Program-made: the position numbers and the translations under genes
DNA from: Bradyrhizobium symbiodeficiens
GTDB lineage: Bacteria; Pseudomonadota; Alphaproteobacteria; Rhizobiales; Xanthobacteraceae
Assembly (NCBI RefSeq): GCF_002266465.3
Contig: NZ_CP029427.2
Location: forward strand, 4,032,501 to 4,096,500
Direction: 5' to 3'
Length of the DNA: 64,000 bases
Shown: positions 26,380 to 37,096 of the stretch, one piece after another
How positions within the stretch are numbered: the first letter of the stretch is position 1
Layout of the letters: every line of letters begins with the position of its first letter
The notes under the pieces: generated by a model
Told to the model about the DNA's origin: nothing
Seen by the model: the letters and a program-made list of their open reading frames with translations, nothing else
Database searches by the model: none

Positions 26380-26766
26380 TCAGATCAGCGGCGCCTTCGC
26401 CGAAGCGTGGTGATTGACGATCTTCCAGTCGCCGTCCTCGCGGACGATGACCCAGCTCATCTTGACGACGAGATCGTCCCGCTCGCCGGCGAGATCGAAC
26501 GAGATGGTCGCGGCCATGTTGATCAGATCAGGGCCGGCTTGCGCGGCGTTCACATCGGAGAACACGGCACACGGCTTGCGCCAGCGCGGCAGGCCGTTGA
26601 AATAATCCGCGACGCCATCCCTGCCCCGATAGAGCTTCGGGTTGGAGCCGAAGAAGAACGCGTTACTCGAATACAGCGACGAGAGCGCGGCCGCGTCGAG
26701 CGTCGCGAAGCCGGCGCACCATTTCGCGATGATGGTGGAAACGACGGCGTCGGCTTCATTGCTCAT
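26380..26766 (-). CDS. SnoaL/NTF2-like protein
   Basis: This 128-residue protein has the NTF2-like cone fold of the SgcJ/EcaC and DUF4440 group. It has an N-terminal helix (ADAVVSTIIAKWCAGFATLD), the LYSSNAFFFGSN strand, a GRDGVADYFNGLPRW turn, and the final antiparallel strands MSWVIVREDGDWKIVNHHAS, a very typical C-terminus. Members bind small hydrophobic ligands or act as simple isomerases or unknown stress proteins; no catalytic role can be assigned. The gene starts four bases after the glnS stop codon, so it is probably co-transcribed with glnS. Confidence 0.85.
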   Translation of the reverse strand: MSNEADAVVSTIIAKWCAGFATLDAAALSSLYSSNAFFFGSNPKLYRGRDGVADYFNGLPRWRKPCAVFSDVNAAQAGPDLINMAATISFDLAGERDDLVVKMSWVIVREDGDWKIVNHHASAKAPLI

Positions 26767-26770
26767 GTGG

Positions 26771-28447
<1,677 letters not shown>

Positions 28448-28491
28448 TAGGAAAATCCTGTAGGGAAATCAGCGGTCCTTCTGCCAAATTC

Positions 28492-28508
28492 GCTTGGCTG
28501 AGCCAAGC
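28492..28508. other. Palindrome between divergent glnS and gltX
   Basis: GCTTGGC-TGA-GCCAAGC is a perfect 7-base inverted repeat in the 143-base shared promoter region. It is flanked by two direct copies of AGCGGTCC at 28471 and 28513. It could be an operator or an mRNA hairpin. Confidence 0.4.
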
Positions 28509-28590
28509 CTTAAGCGGTCCGCTGCCGGGCTTTAGTTATGCTCCGGTCCTGCTATATACCACCGCTTCCAATGCATAGGCCCTGCCAAGA

Positions 28591-30018
28591 ATGACCTCCC
28601 CCGTCGTCACCCGCTTTGCTCCCTCCCCGACCGGCTTCCTCCATATCGGGGGCGCCCGCACGGCGCTGTTCAACTGGCTCTATGCGAAGAAGCACGGCGG
28701 CAAGATGCTGCTCCGGATCGAGGACACCGACCGGGAGCGCTCCACCGAGGCCGCGATCGGCGCCATCCTCGACGGCCTGAAATGGCTCGAGCTCGGCTGG
28801 GACGACGAGGTGATCTACCAGTTCAGCCGCGCCGCGCGCCACCGCGAGGTCGCCGAGCAGCTGCTCGCCGACGGCAAGGCCTACCGCTGCTATGCCACCG
28901 CCGAGGAGCTGACTGCCATGCGCGAGAAGGCACGCGCAGAGGGCCGCACCCGCCTCTACGACGGCCTGTGGCGCGACCGCGATCCCGCAACAGCCCCATC
29001 CGACGTCAAGCCGACGATCCGGCTCCGCGCGCCGCAGACCGGCGAGACCGTGATCGAGGACCAGGTCCAGGGCCGCGTGGTCTGGCAGAACGAGAACCTC
29101 GACGACCTCGTCCTGCTGCGCGGCGACGGCAACCCAACATACATGCTTGCGGTGGTGGTCGACGACCACGACATGGGCGTCACCCATGTGATCCGCGGCG
29201 ACGATCATCTGATCAACGCCGCCCGCCAGAAGCAGATCTACGATGCGATGGGCTGGGCGCTGCCGAGCATGTCCCACATCCCGCTGATCCACGGCCCGGA
29301 CGGCTCGAAGCTCTCCAAGCGCCACGGTGCGCTCGGCGTCGACGCCTACCGCGCCATGGGATATTTGCCGGCCGCGCTACGCAATTACCTCGTCCGGCTC
29401 GGCTGGAGCCATGGCGACCAGGAGATCTTCTCGACCGAGGAGATGATCGCGGCGTTCGACCTCGCCAACGTCGGCCGCGCCGCCGCCCGGTTCGATTTCG
29501 CCAAGCTGGAAAACCTCAACGGCCACTACATCCGGCACGCCGACGATCAATCACTCGTGAAGATGTTCGAGGACGTGCTCGACCATCTCGTGCCCACGCG
29601 CGACGAGCTTAAGGCCAAGTTAAACGACACCACGCGCGCCCAGCTCCTCAAGGCCATGCCGGCCCTGAAGGAGCGCGCCAAGACGCTGATCGAGCTGATC
29701 GACAGCGCCTATTTCATCTTCGCCGACCGGCCGCTGGAGCTCGATCCCAAGGCGCAAGCGCTGCTGACGCCGGAGAACCGCAAGCTGATCGGCCAGCTAC
29801 ATTCCGCGCTGGAGAAAGTCGAGACGTGGAACGGCGCCGCCACCGAAGCGGCGCTGCGTGCTTTTGCCGAGGAAAATAGTCTCAAGCTCGGCGCGGTCGC
29901 CCAACCCTTGCGGGCCGCGCTGACCGGGCGGACGACGTCGCCTGGTATATTTGAGGTTTTGGACGTCCTCGGACGCCAGGAAAGCCTCGGCCGGCTTAAG
30001 GATCAGTCTACGACGTAA
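28591..30018 (+). CDS. gltX: Glutamyl-tRNA synthetase
   Basis: GltX charges tRNA-Glu, and in many alphaproteobacteria also tRNA-Gln for later amidation. The 475-residue class I enzyme begins VTRFAPSPTGFLHIGGARTA (HIGH variant) and continues with LLRIEDTDRERSTEAAI and the GDGNPTYMLAVVVDDHDMGV region. It has the KMSKS motif GSKLSKRHGALGV and a helical anticodon-binding domain. The zinc-binding cysteines of some GluRS are not present, as in other rhizobial enzymes. It precedes gltA by 145 bases on the same strand, an order often conserved in the group. Confidence 0.98.
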   Translation: MTSPVVTRFAPSPTGFLHIGGARTALFNWLYAKKHGGKMLLRIEDTDRERSTEAAIGAILDGLKWLELGWDDEVIYQFSRAARHREVAEQLLADGKAYRCYATAEELTAMREKARAEGRTRLYDGLWRDRDPATAPSDVKPTIRLRAPQTGETVIEDQVQGRVVWQNENLDDLVLLRGDGNPTYMLAVVVDDHDMGVTHVIRGDDHLINAARQKQIYDAMGWALPSMSHIPLIHGPDGSKLSKRHGALGVDAYRAMGYLPAALRNYLVRLGWSHGDQEIFSTEEMIAAFDLANVGRAAARFDFAKLENLNGHYIRHADDQSLVKMFEDVLDHLVPTRDELKAKLNDTTRAQLLKAMPALKERAKTLIELIDSAYFIFADRPLELDPKAQALLTPENRKLIGQLHSALEKVETWNGAATEAALRAFAEENSLKLGAVAQPLRAALTGRTTSPGIFEVLDVLGRQESLGRLKDQSTT

Positions 30019-30163
30019 GTCGAGCATGCGTGGGGTGATCTTGCAGCGCACACAGCAATAATATACCCATCTCCCCCGTACCTTCTGGAACATCCGGCCT
30101 GCCCCATCATCTCTCAAAGGGGCCTCCGGCTCCGCCCGTTTCACCATACATCGGGGACCTCTG

Positions 30164-31468
30164 ATGGACGCAAAATCGAGCAATAAGACCGCTACGCTGA
30201 CGGTCGGAAACAAGAACTACGATCTCCCGATCCATAGCGGCAGCGTCGGGCCTGATGTCATCGATATCGGCAAGCTCTACGGCCAGTCCGGCCTGTTCAC
30301 TTACGATCCCGGCTTCACCTCCACCGCGAGCTGCCAGTCCAAGATCACCTATATCGACGGCGACGCGGGCGTGCTGGAATACCGCGGCTACCCGATCGAG
30401 CAGCTCGCCGAGAATGGCGACTTCCTCGAGACCTGCTATCTCCTGCTGTTCGGGGAACTGCCGACCGCCGCGCAGAAGAAGGATTTCGACGATCGCGTGA
30501 TCCATCACACGATGGTGCACGAGCAGATGGCCCGCTTCTTCCAGGGCTTCCGCCGCGACGCCCATCCGATGGCGATCATGGTGGCCGCAGTCGGCGCGCT
30601 CGCCGCGTTCTATCACGACTCCACGGACATCAACGATCCCAAGCAGCGCATGATCGCTTCCATGCGCATGATCGCGAAGATCCCGACCCTGGCCGCAATG
30701 GCCTACAAGTACACGGTCGGCCAGCCCTTCGTGTACCCGAAGAACTCGCTCAAGTTCGCCGAGAACTTCCTGCACATGTGCTTCGCCGTGCCGTGCGAGG
30801 ACTACAAGATGAATCCGGTGCTCGCTGAAGCGCTGGACAAGATCTTCATCCTGCATGCCGACCACGAGCAGAACGCCTCGACCTCGACGGTGCGTATCGC
30901 CGGCTCGTCCGGCGCCAACCCGTTCGCCTGCATCGCCGCCGGCATCGCCTGCCTCTGGGGCCCGGCGCATGGCGGCGCCAACGAAGCAGCCCTCGCGATG
31001 CTCGCCGAGATCGGCAGCGTGGACAAGATCCCCGAGTTCATCGCCAAGGTGAAGGACAAGAACAGCGAAGTCCGCCTGATGGGCTTCGGGCACCGCGTCT
31101 ACAAGAACTACGATCCGCGCGCCAAGATCATGCAGAAGATGTGTCACGCCGTGCTCAAGGAGACCGGCCATGGCGACGATCCGATGCTGAAGGTGGCGCT
31201 CGAGCTCGAGCGCATCGCGCTCAGCGACCAGTACTTCATCGACCGCAAGCTGTACCCGAACGTCGACTTCTATTCGGGCATCACGCTGAAGGCGATGGGC
31301 TTCCCGGTCTCGATGTTCACCGTGCTGTTCGCGGTCGCCCGCACCGTCGGCTGGATCAGCCAGTGGAGCGAGATGATCGAGGACCCGCAGCAGAAGATCG
31401 GCCGTCCGCGCCAGCTCTACACCGGCGTCACCAAGCGAGACTATGTCGCGATCAAGGATCGCAAGTAA
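30164..31468 (+). CDS. gltA: Citrate synthase
   Basis: GltA condenses oxaloacetate and acetyl-CoA to citrate, the entry step of the TCA cycle. The 434-residue protein is the Gram-negative hexameric type I form. It has the N-terminal beta domain (SVGPDVIDIGKLYGQSGLFT), LEYRGYPIEQLAENGDF, the first active-site histidine in ILHADHEQNASTSTVR, the second in MGFGHRVYKNYDPRA, and the catalytic aspartate in NVDFYSGITLKAMGF. A strong factor-independent terminator follows 23 bases after the stop codon, so it is transcribed separately from the ROK operon downstream. Confidence 0.99.
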   Translation: MDAKSSNKTATLTVGNKNYDLPIHSGSVGPDVIDIGKLYGQSGLFTYDPGFTSTASCQSKITYIDGDAGVLEYRGYPIEQLAENGDFLETCYLLLFGELPTAAQKKDFDDRVIHHTMVHEQMARFFQGFRRDAHPMAIMVAAVGALAAFYHDSTDINDPKQRMIASMRMIAKIPTLAAMAYKYTVGQPFVYPKNSLKFAENFLHMCFAVPCEDYKMNPVLAEALDKIFILHADHEQNASTSTVRIAGSSGANPFACIAAGIACLWGPAHGGANEAALAMLAEIGSVDKIPEFIAKVKDKNSEVRLMGFGHRVYKNYDPRAKIMQKMCHAVLKETGHGDDPMLKVALELERIALSDQYFIDRKLYPNVDFYSGITLKAMGFPVSMFTVLFAVARTVGWISQWSEMIEDPQQKIGRPRQLYTGVTKRDYVAIKDRK

Positions 31469-31491
31469 GATCCTAGCCGATACGGCTTTCG

Positions 31492-31527
31492 AAACGGCGC
31501 CATCGCAGGATGGCGTCGTTTTTGTTT
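31492..31527 (+). terminator. Factor-independent terminator of gltA
   Basis: A 13-base-pair stem with one G-U pair (31492-31504 with 31509-31521), loop GCAG, runs into a T-rich tail (TTTTTGTTT). It is a classical terminator directly after gltA. Confidence 0.88.
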
Positions 31528-31625
31528 GTGCATGCGCTTGTCGAGGGCAAAGCACAGAGACCGATCGGCCGACTCCCGATGCTGCCGCGCACAACAACAA
31601 GACTACGCCTGCGGCTGCAAACGCC

Positions 31626-31631
31626 TTGACA
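31626..31631 (+). promoter_or_regulatory. -35 element of the ROK/sugar operon
   Basis: TTGACA is a perfect -35 hexamer. A weak AT-rich -10 (CAAATT, near 31650) follows at about 18 bases and overlaps the start of the 31653-31673 palindrome. Confidence 0.45.
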
Positions 31632-31652
31632 GCCAGAGCGCTCCGCGCGCAA

Positions 31653-31673
31653 ATTCTTACTCTAAGTAAGAAT
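31653..31673 (+). promoter_or_regulatory. Perfect 9-3-9 palindromic operator
   Basis: ATTCTTACT, three bases, AGTAAGAAT: a perfect inverted repeat, AT-rich in a GC-rich genome. It lies just downstream of the -35 element and ends 16 bases before the preferred ROK-regulator start. It is likely the autorepression site of that regulator. Confidence 0.7.
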
Positions 31674-31689
31674 GACGACAGGGATGGAA

Positions 31690-32862
31690 ATGCCGGAGCA
31701 GCCGAGAAGTCGGCGGCAGACGCGTGCTGCCATTTTGACTCATCTGCTTCAGTCCGGCGGCTCGTTTCGTCCGCCGCTGGCGAAAGCCGTGCGCCTGTCG
31801 GAAGCGAGCCTGTCGCGTATCCTGCTTGACCTGAAGGCCGAGGGCCTGATCGAGGAAGTGCGGCGCCCTGCCCCTTACGTCGGCGGCCCGACCGGCCTGG
31901 TGTCGCTCGACGGCTCGGTCGCGCTCGCGGCCTTCGAGCTGACGGCGCAGCACCTCGGCTTCGGCGTCGGCGGCCTGTCCGGCGAATTGCACTACACTGA
32001 ACGCGTGCCGCTGCCGAAGACGCCGACCGTCGAGACCGTCGGCCGGGCGTTTCGCGAAGCGATGACATTGTTGCGCGACTGGGCGCGGCGCCGCCGCGTC
32101 GTCCTCTCGCAGGTCGGAGTCTCCATTCCGGGCCTCGGCCGGCTGAGCGCCGCGGGCAACCCCATCATTCCCTGTGACGTCGGGCGCATCAGCGACATGT
32201 TCGGCGAGATGTTCGCAGGCGTGCCAGTGGAATTCACCAATTCGGTCGTGGCGCACGCCACATTCCATCGCTGCCGCACTGAAAACTATCCGTTCATTGA
32301 CACGCACCTGTTCGTCTTTGTCAGCCATGGCGTTGCGGGCGCCTGGATGGATGATCCTGTCGAGACCGAAGCACTCCAGCCGATCGAGCTCGGGCACATG
32401 GTGTTTGGCGAAGGCGGACCGCGCTGTCGCTGCGGCCACATAGGCTGTGTCGAGGCCTATACGTCGCTTCCGGCGCTGGCCGAACTACTCGGCGTGCCCG
32501 AGCCGGAATTGCTCCAGCTCGGCAACGATTGGGTCACCGCGATCCCGATCTCCTCGCGCGTGCGCCAGGAGTTGCGGCTTCGCCTCTATCGCCTCGGGCT
32601 CGCGATCGGCAACACGCTGAACGTCAAACCCTGTCACGGCGTCGCGATCTCCGGCTGGCCCTCGCTCCTTGCGGAGGGCGATCGGAAAGCGCTGGTCGAC
32701 GGCGTCGACGCCTGCCTGCTCGGCGGCCGCGAGCATGCGCGGGTGTCGCTGGCCTTCGTGCCGCCGTCGAACGGCAATGATCCCAGGGCCGCACTGGCCT
32801 TCGCCGCGTTCTGCCTCGCCTGCCGCGGCGGTATGCCGGCCGCCTCGACGGAGGCCGCCTGA
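31690..32862 (+). CDS. ROK-family transcriptional regulator
   Basis: This 390-residue regulator of the NagC/Mlc/XylR type is likely the local repressor of the sugar genes that follow. It has an N-terminal winged helix (RQTRAAILTHLLQSGGSF, LSEASLSRILLDLKAEGL) and a C-terminal ROK domain. The zinc site is complete (ELGHMVFGEGGPRCRCGHIG then CVEAY). The sugar-kinase residues are not: the catalytic Asp region reads FTNSVVAHA, not the usual DNDAN, and the phosphate loop is altered, so it senses but does not phosphorylate sugar. ATGs at 31672 and 31684 are also in frame; 31690 is chosen because AGGGA is spaced correctly and the palindrome would otherwise overlap the start. The binding-protein gene follows 57 bases later. 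Confidence 0.88.
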   Translation: MPEQPRSRRQTRAAILTHLLQSGGSFRPPLAKAVRLSEASLSRILLDLKAEGLIEEVRRPAPYVGGPTGLVSLDGSVALAAFELTAQHLGFGVGGLSGELHYTERVPLPKTPTVETVGRAFREAMTLLRDWARRRRVVLSQVGVSIPGLGRLSAAGNPIIPCDVGRISDMFGEMFAGVPVEFTNSVVAHATFHRCRTENYPFIDTHLFVFVSHGVAGAWMDDPVETEALQPIELGHMVFGEGGPRCRCGHIGCVEAYTSLPALAELLGVPEPELLQLGNDWVTAIPISSRVRQELRLRLYRLGLAIGNTLNVKPCHGVAISGWPSLLAEGDRKALVDGVDACLLGGREHARVSLAFVPPSNGNDPRAALAFAAFCLACRGGMPAASTEAA

Positions 32863-32919
32863 GATGGCCTGAAGCTGCGCGGCTCGCACGCAAGAGAATT
32901 CACACCGGGAGGAACTGCC

Positions 32920-34206
32920 ATGCCGATCACGACAACAAGGCGCCGTCTGCTCGCTGGATCTGCCGCCGCGCTCGCACTGCCGGCCTTTGCCCGCGCGCAA
33001 GGCGCGGTCAAGCCGCGCCTGACCGCGATCTCGCAATGGTCCGCGGGCAGCGACGGGGCGGCCATTACCGCGCTCGGCAAGAAGTTCGAGGAGAAAGGCG
33101 GGGTTTGGCAGCACTCGCCCGTTCCCGGGTTCACCACCGAGATGATGAACAAGCTGCGCGCTCAGATCATGGCCGGCGATCCGCCGGCCTGCTCGCAGCT
33201 CAAGGGTCCCGAGATCGCAGCCTGGTCGAAGATCGCCCCGACTGTCGATCTCGACGCGGTCGTCGCCGCCGCCGGCTACGAGAAGGTCGTCGCTCCGGAC
33301 CTTGCGAAACTGCACAAGCCGGCCGGCAAATGGATCGCACTGCCGTTGCAGATCTACAGCACCAACATGCTGTTCCTGTCCAAGCGCGCGATGGACAAGG
33401 CCAAGGCGGACAAGATTCCCGTCACCTGGGCTGACTTCAACGATCTTGCCGAAAAGATGAAAGCAGGCGGTGTCGCCTCTCCCATCGCCAACGGCGGCAC
33501 CCGCCCGGATGACGGGCAAAAATTCGAGGCCGCTCTCGCCGGCATCAGTCCCCTCGCATATCGCGCCGCCATCATGAATCTCGAGAAGAAGGCCCTGGAG
33601 GGACCCGAGATCAAGGCCGCGTTCGCACAGGTACGCAAGATCGCCGACTGGATGGATCCCAATGTCGGCGCCCAGCACTTCTCGACCAACCTCAAGCGCT
33701 TCGTCGACGGCAACATGGGCATGATGATCATGGGCGGCTGGGCGCAGGGCGTATTGCGCAACGCCGGCTTCAAGTTCGAGGACTTCCTGATCGCACCAGG
33801 CCCCAGCGACAATGGCAAGCCGGTGTTCCTGTTGAACGCCGATGCCTTCATCTTCTGGCAGCGCAAGGAGGCGGACCTGCAAGCCGGCCAGACACTGATG
33901 GCCCAGCTCGTCATGGATCCCGCGATCCAGACGATGTACTCGCAGATCACGGGATCGATCCCTGTTCGCACCGATGTCGATCTGTCTGGCGAAGGCTGGT
34001 CCGAAGGGCAACGAACGACCTCGGCCGCCCTCAAGAGCGCTATCGCAAGCAATCAAGCCCTTCTGAGCATGGCGCACAACATGGCGCAGGAAAACGGCAT
34101 GACGGCTGCGATGATCGACGTGATTACGGAGTACGTGAAGGACAAGACGATCAAGCCCGGCCAGGCAGCCACGCGCCTCGCCGAGGCCGTCGAGGGCGCA
34201 CGTTGA
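32920..34206 (+). CDS. Sugar ABC transporter substrate-binding protein (CUT1)
   Basis: This is a 428-residue periplasmic binding protein of the carbohydrate uptake family 1. The N-terminus TTTRRRLLAGSAAALALP is a twin-arginine-like signal, so Tat export is possible, with cleavage near ARA-QG. The mature protein has the usual type I extracellular solute-binding features, such as the ligand cleft segment NMLFLSKRAMDKA and the GNMGMMIMGGWAQGVL strand. The substrate is not predictable; homologues carry glucose, mannose or oligosaccharides. GGGAGGA lies seven bases before the ATG. Its stop overlaps the start of the first permease gene (TTGA). Confidence 0.92.
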   Translation: MPITTTRRRLLAGSAAALALPAFARAQGAVKPRLTAISQWSAGSDGAAITALGKKFEEKGGVWQHSPVPGFTTEMMNKLRAQIMAGDPPACSQLKGPEIAAWSKIAPTVDLDAVVAAAGYEKVVAPDLAKLHKPAGKWIALPLQIYSTNMLFLSKRAMDKAKADKIPVTWADFNDLAEKMKAGGVASPIANGGTRPDDGQKFEAALAGISPLAYRAAIMNLEKKALEGPEIKAAFAQVRKIADWMDPNVGAQHFSTNLKRFVDGNMGMMIMGGWAQGVLRNAGFKFEDFLIAPGPSDNGKPVFLLNADAFIFWQRKEADLQAGQTLMAQLVMDPAIQTMYSQITGSIPVRTDVDLSGEGWSEGQRTTSAALKSAIASNQALLSMAHNMAQENGMTAAMIDVITEYVKDKTIKPGQAATRLAEAVEGAR

Positions 34207-35126
34207 GCAATGCCGTCTCGATAAGACCGGGCCGGCCGGCGCTTCCCGAATGGGTGCGCCGGCTGCCCGAATACCTGATGATCTGGGTGCCGCTGCTGCT
34301 GTCCGCCGCGCACCTCGTGTCGTTCTCGCTGTGGACGGTCTGGATCTCGTTCACGCCGTCCACGCTCGTTCCGGTTTCGGGCTGGGTGGGGTTACGCAAC
34401 TACTCGGCCGTCGCGGCATCGCGGAACTGGCAGATCGCCTTCGACAATCTGTTGCTGTTCGGCAGCGCCTTCGTGCTGCTGAGTTTGGTGACCGGCCTCG
34501 CCCTCGCAATCCTGCTCGACCAGCGCATTCGCGGAGAGAACGTGCTGCGATCCATCTTCCTCTACCCCCTCGCGGTGTCGTTCGTGGTCACCGGCACGGT
34601 CTGGAGTTGGCTGCTCAATCCCGGCCTTGGAATCCAGAAGCTGGTCCACGACCTCGGCTGGGCCTCCTTCAAGTTCGACTGGCTGATCGACCGCGACATG
34701 GCGATCTGGACCATCGTGATCGCTGCGATCTGGCAATCCTCAGGCTTCGCCATGGCGCTGTTCCTTGCCGGCCTCCGGTCCGTCGACGCCGACATCATCA
34801 AGGCGGCGCAGATCGACGGTGCCGGGCCAGTTCGAATCTACCGGCGCATCATTCTGCCGTCGCTTTGGCCGATCACCATCACCGTCGTCGTGATCCAGTT
34901 GCAGTTTGCGATTTCGACGTTCGACCTCGTCCGCGCGCTCACCAATGGCGGCCCGGGAATCGCGACCCAACTGCCGGCACTGGTCGTCTACGACCTGATG
35001 TTCCAGCGCAGCCTGCTCGGCCGAGGCGCGGCGGCGGCGGTCCTCATGCTGCTCATTCTGCTCGCGGTGCTGCTGCCGTATGCAGCGTGGCGATACGTCC
35101 AGCGACGGCGGGCCGCTCATGCGTGA
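34203..35126 (+). CDS. Sugar ABC transporter permease (MalF type)
   Basis: This 307-residue inner-membrane protein is one of two permease subunits of the CUT1 importer. It has about six hydrophobic helices and the EAA-loop region that docks the ATPase (IIKAAQIDGAGPVRIYRRII, the conserved EAAxxDGA motif in the form KAAQIDGAG). The start is TTG, chosen because it overlaps the binding-protein stop by four bases and gives the N-terminus MSNAVSIRPGRPALPEWVRR; no ATG occurs nearby in frame. The next permease starts eight bases before this gene ends, so the three are translationally coupled. Confidence 0.92.
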   Translation: MSNAVSIRPGRPALPEWVRRLPEYLMIWVPLLLSAAHLVSFSLWTVWISFTPSTLVPVSGWVGLRNYSAVAASRNWQIAFDNLLLFGSAFVLLSLVTGLALAILLDQRIRGENVLRSIFLYPLAVSFVVTGTVWSWLLNPGLGIQKLVHDLGWASFKFDWLIDRDMAIWTIVIAAIWQSSGFAMALFLAGLRSVDADIIKAAQIDGAGPVRIYRRIILPSLWPITITVVVIQLQFAISTFDLVRALTNGGPGIATQLPALVVYDLMFQRSLLGRGAAAAVLMLLILLAVLLPYAAWRYVQRRRAAHA

Positions 35127-35976
35127 GCGCTCCTTCGTGGCAAGTCGAATTTTGATCTACCTCGTCGTCCTGCTGATCGCTGCAGCATGGCTTGCGCCGC
35201 TCGCCGTCGTCGTACTGAATTCGCTCCGCAGCAACGAGGAGATCGCGCAGGGCTCGATGATCGGCTGGCCGCAGCACTGGGCCTGGAGCAACTATTTGAC
35301 GGCCTGGAGCGGCTTCTGCGTCGCCGAGACCTGCGCCGGCATCCGGCCGTACATGCTGAACTCCGCGCTCGTCACGATCCCGGCGACGATCTTCTCGACC
35401 CTGCTCGGTGCGATCGCCGGCTACGCCGTGTCGCTCTGGCGTTTTCGCGGCGACACCTGGATCTACGGCATCGTGACCCTCGGCCTGTTCCTTCCCCAGC
35501 AGATGCGCCTGCTGCCCTGGACCATCGTGCTGCGGGACATCGGTCTCATCAACACGCTCGCCGGCCTCGTGCTGATCCACACGATCCAGGGGCTCTCCTT
35601 CACCACGCTGTTCTGCCGCAACTATTATGTCGCCATTCCCCATGAATTGATCAGGGCCGCGCGCATCGACGGCGCCGGGTTCTTCCGCATCTTCTGGCGC
35701 ATCATCTTGCCGCTCTCGCCGCCGATCCTGGTCGTCACCGTGATCTGGCAGTTCACGCATATCTGGAACGAGTTCCTCTATGGCGTGACGTTCACGAGCG
35801 GCCAGCAGCAGCCCGTCACCGCCGCTCTCATCGCGCTGTCCGCCGCCGTCGCGGACATCCCGCAGCATGGCGTGCAGAGCGCCGCGGTGATCATCGCGGC
35901 GCTCCCGACGCTGTTGATCTATCTCCTCGGCGGCAAATACTTCGTCCGCGGCCTGACTGCCGGGGCCGTGAAATGA
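35119..35976 (+). CDS. Sugar ABC transporter permease (MalG type)
   Basis: This 285-residue partner permease has about six membrane helices and the ATPase-docking loop ELIRAARIDGAGFFRIFWRI. A periplasmic insertion (SGFCVAETCAGIRPYM) between helices 1 and 2 carries two cysteines, which could form a disulfide. The ATG at 35119 (MRERSFVASRILIYLVVLL) begins just before the first helix and overlaps the upstream gene by eight bases; an upstream ATG at 35080 would lie in the overlap and is less likely. The ATPase gene follows ten bases later. Confidence 0.92.
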   Translation: MRERSFVASRILIYLVVLLIAAAWLAPLAVVVLNSLRSNEEIAQGSMIGWPQHWAWSNYLTAWSGFCVAETCAGIRPYMLNSALVTIPATIFSTLLGAIAGYAVSLWRFRGDTWIYGIVTLGLFLPQQMRLLPWTIVLRDIGLINTLAGLVLIHTIQGLSFTTLFCRNYYVAIPHELIRAARIDGAGFFRIFWRIILPLSPPILVVTVIWQFTHIWNEFLYGVTFTSGQQQPVTAALIALSAAVADIPQHGVQSAAVIIAALPTLLIYLLGGKYFVRGLTAGAVK

Positions 35977-35986
35977 TGGAGTTGTC

Positions 35987-37096
35987 ATGGCAGCACTGAG
36001 CATTCGCGCCCTGTCCAAGCGCTACGCCAATCTCGAGGTGCTGAAGGGGATCGATCTCGACATCGAAAGCGGCGAGTTCACGGTGCTGGTCGGGCCGTCC
36101 GGCTGCGGTAAGTCCACCTTGCTCAACATCGTTGCCGGGCTCGATCATCCGAGCGCGGGCACCGTCGAGATCGGCGGGCGCGTCGTCAACGACGTCCCGC
36201 CGAAAGACCGCGACATCGCCATGGTGTTCCAGTCCTACGCGCTCTACCCGTCGATGACGGTACGCCAGAACATCACCTTCGGCATGGAATGCCGTCACGT
36301 CCCCAAGGCCGAGCAGGAGAAGGCGGTCGCGAACGTCGCCAGACTGCTCCAGATCGAGCCGCTGCTCGGCCGCAAACCCTCGCAATTATCCGGCGGCCAG
36401 CGCCAGCGCGTGGCGATGGGCCGCGCGCTGGTGCGTGATCCCCTGCTCTTCCTGTTCGACGAGCCGCTGTCCAATCTCGACGCGAAACTGCGCGTCGAGA
36501 TGCGCATGGAGATCAAGCGACTGCACCAGCGCATCGGCGCGACCATCATCTATGTCACCCATGACCAGATCGAGGCGATGACGATGGCGACGCGGATCGC
36601 CGTGATGCATCGCGGCGTGGTGCAGCAGTTTGCCGATCCCGATACCGTGTACCGCTATCCCGCCAATCTGTTCGTCGCGCGCTTCATGGGTTCGCCTCCG
36701 ATGAACACCATGCCGGCGCGGCTCGAGGCAGACGCCGGCGGGCCCGTGGTCGTGATCGGCGCGGGGCGGCCGGACGAGGTTCGTCTTCGTCTACAGGGAT
36801 ACGATGCGGCAGCCCCCTATCTCGGCCGCGAGGTGGTGTTCGGGATCAGGCCGGAATGCATCGCGGAGGGCAACCGCGTGTTCTCCGCCGATGCGCCCAT
36901 CGTCGTCCACGCGCCGGTGGAGATGGTCGAGCCCACCGGCGCCGAAACCATCGTGCTGCTGCGGCTCGGCGGCGAGTCCGCGCTGGCGCGCATCACGCCT
37001 GACATCCGCCCCCCGCCAGGGATGGCGGCGCCCTTTGCGCTCGATACGCGCCGTATCTGCCTGTTCGACCCCGAGACGGAGCGACTGATCGCATGA
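35987..37096 (+). CDS. Sugar ABC transporter ATPase (UgpC/MalK type)
   Basis: This 369-residue ATP-binding subunit powers the CUT1 importer. Walker A is VGPSGCGKSTLL, the Q-loop FQSYALYPSM, the signature LSGGQRQRVAMGRAL, Walker B PLLFLFDEPLSNLD and the switch His in YVTHDQIEAMT. The C-terminal TOBE-type OB-fold (about 240-369) is present, as in MalK and UgpC, where it can bind regulators. It overlaps the following SDR gene by four bases (ATGA). The complete cassette therefore reads regulator, binding protein, two permeases, ATPase, dehydrogenase. Confidence 0.95.
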   Translation: MAALSIRALSKRYANLEVLKGIDLDIESGEFTVLVGPSGCGKSTLLNIVAGLDHPSAGTVEIGGRVVNDVPPKDRDIAMVFQSYALYPSMTVRQNITFGMECRHVPKAEQEKAVANVARLLQIEPLLGRKPSQLSGGQRQRVAMGRALVRDPLLFLFDEPLSNLDAKLRVEMRMEIKRLHQRIGATIIYVTHDQIEAMTMATRIAVMHRGVVQQFADPDTVYRYPANLFVARFMGSPPMNTMPARLEADAGGPVVVIGAGRPDEVRLRLQGYDAAAPYLGREVVFGIRPECIAEGNRVFSADAPIVVHAPVEMVEPTGAETIVLLRLGGESALARITPDIRPPPGMAAPFALDTRRICLFDPETERLIA

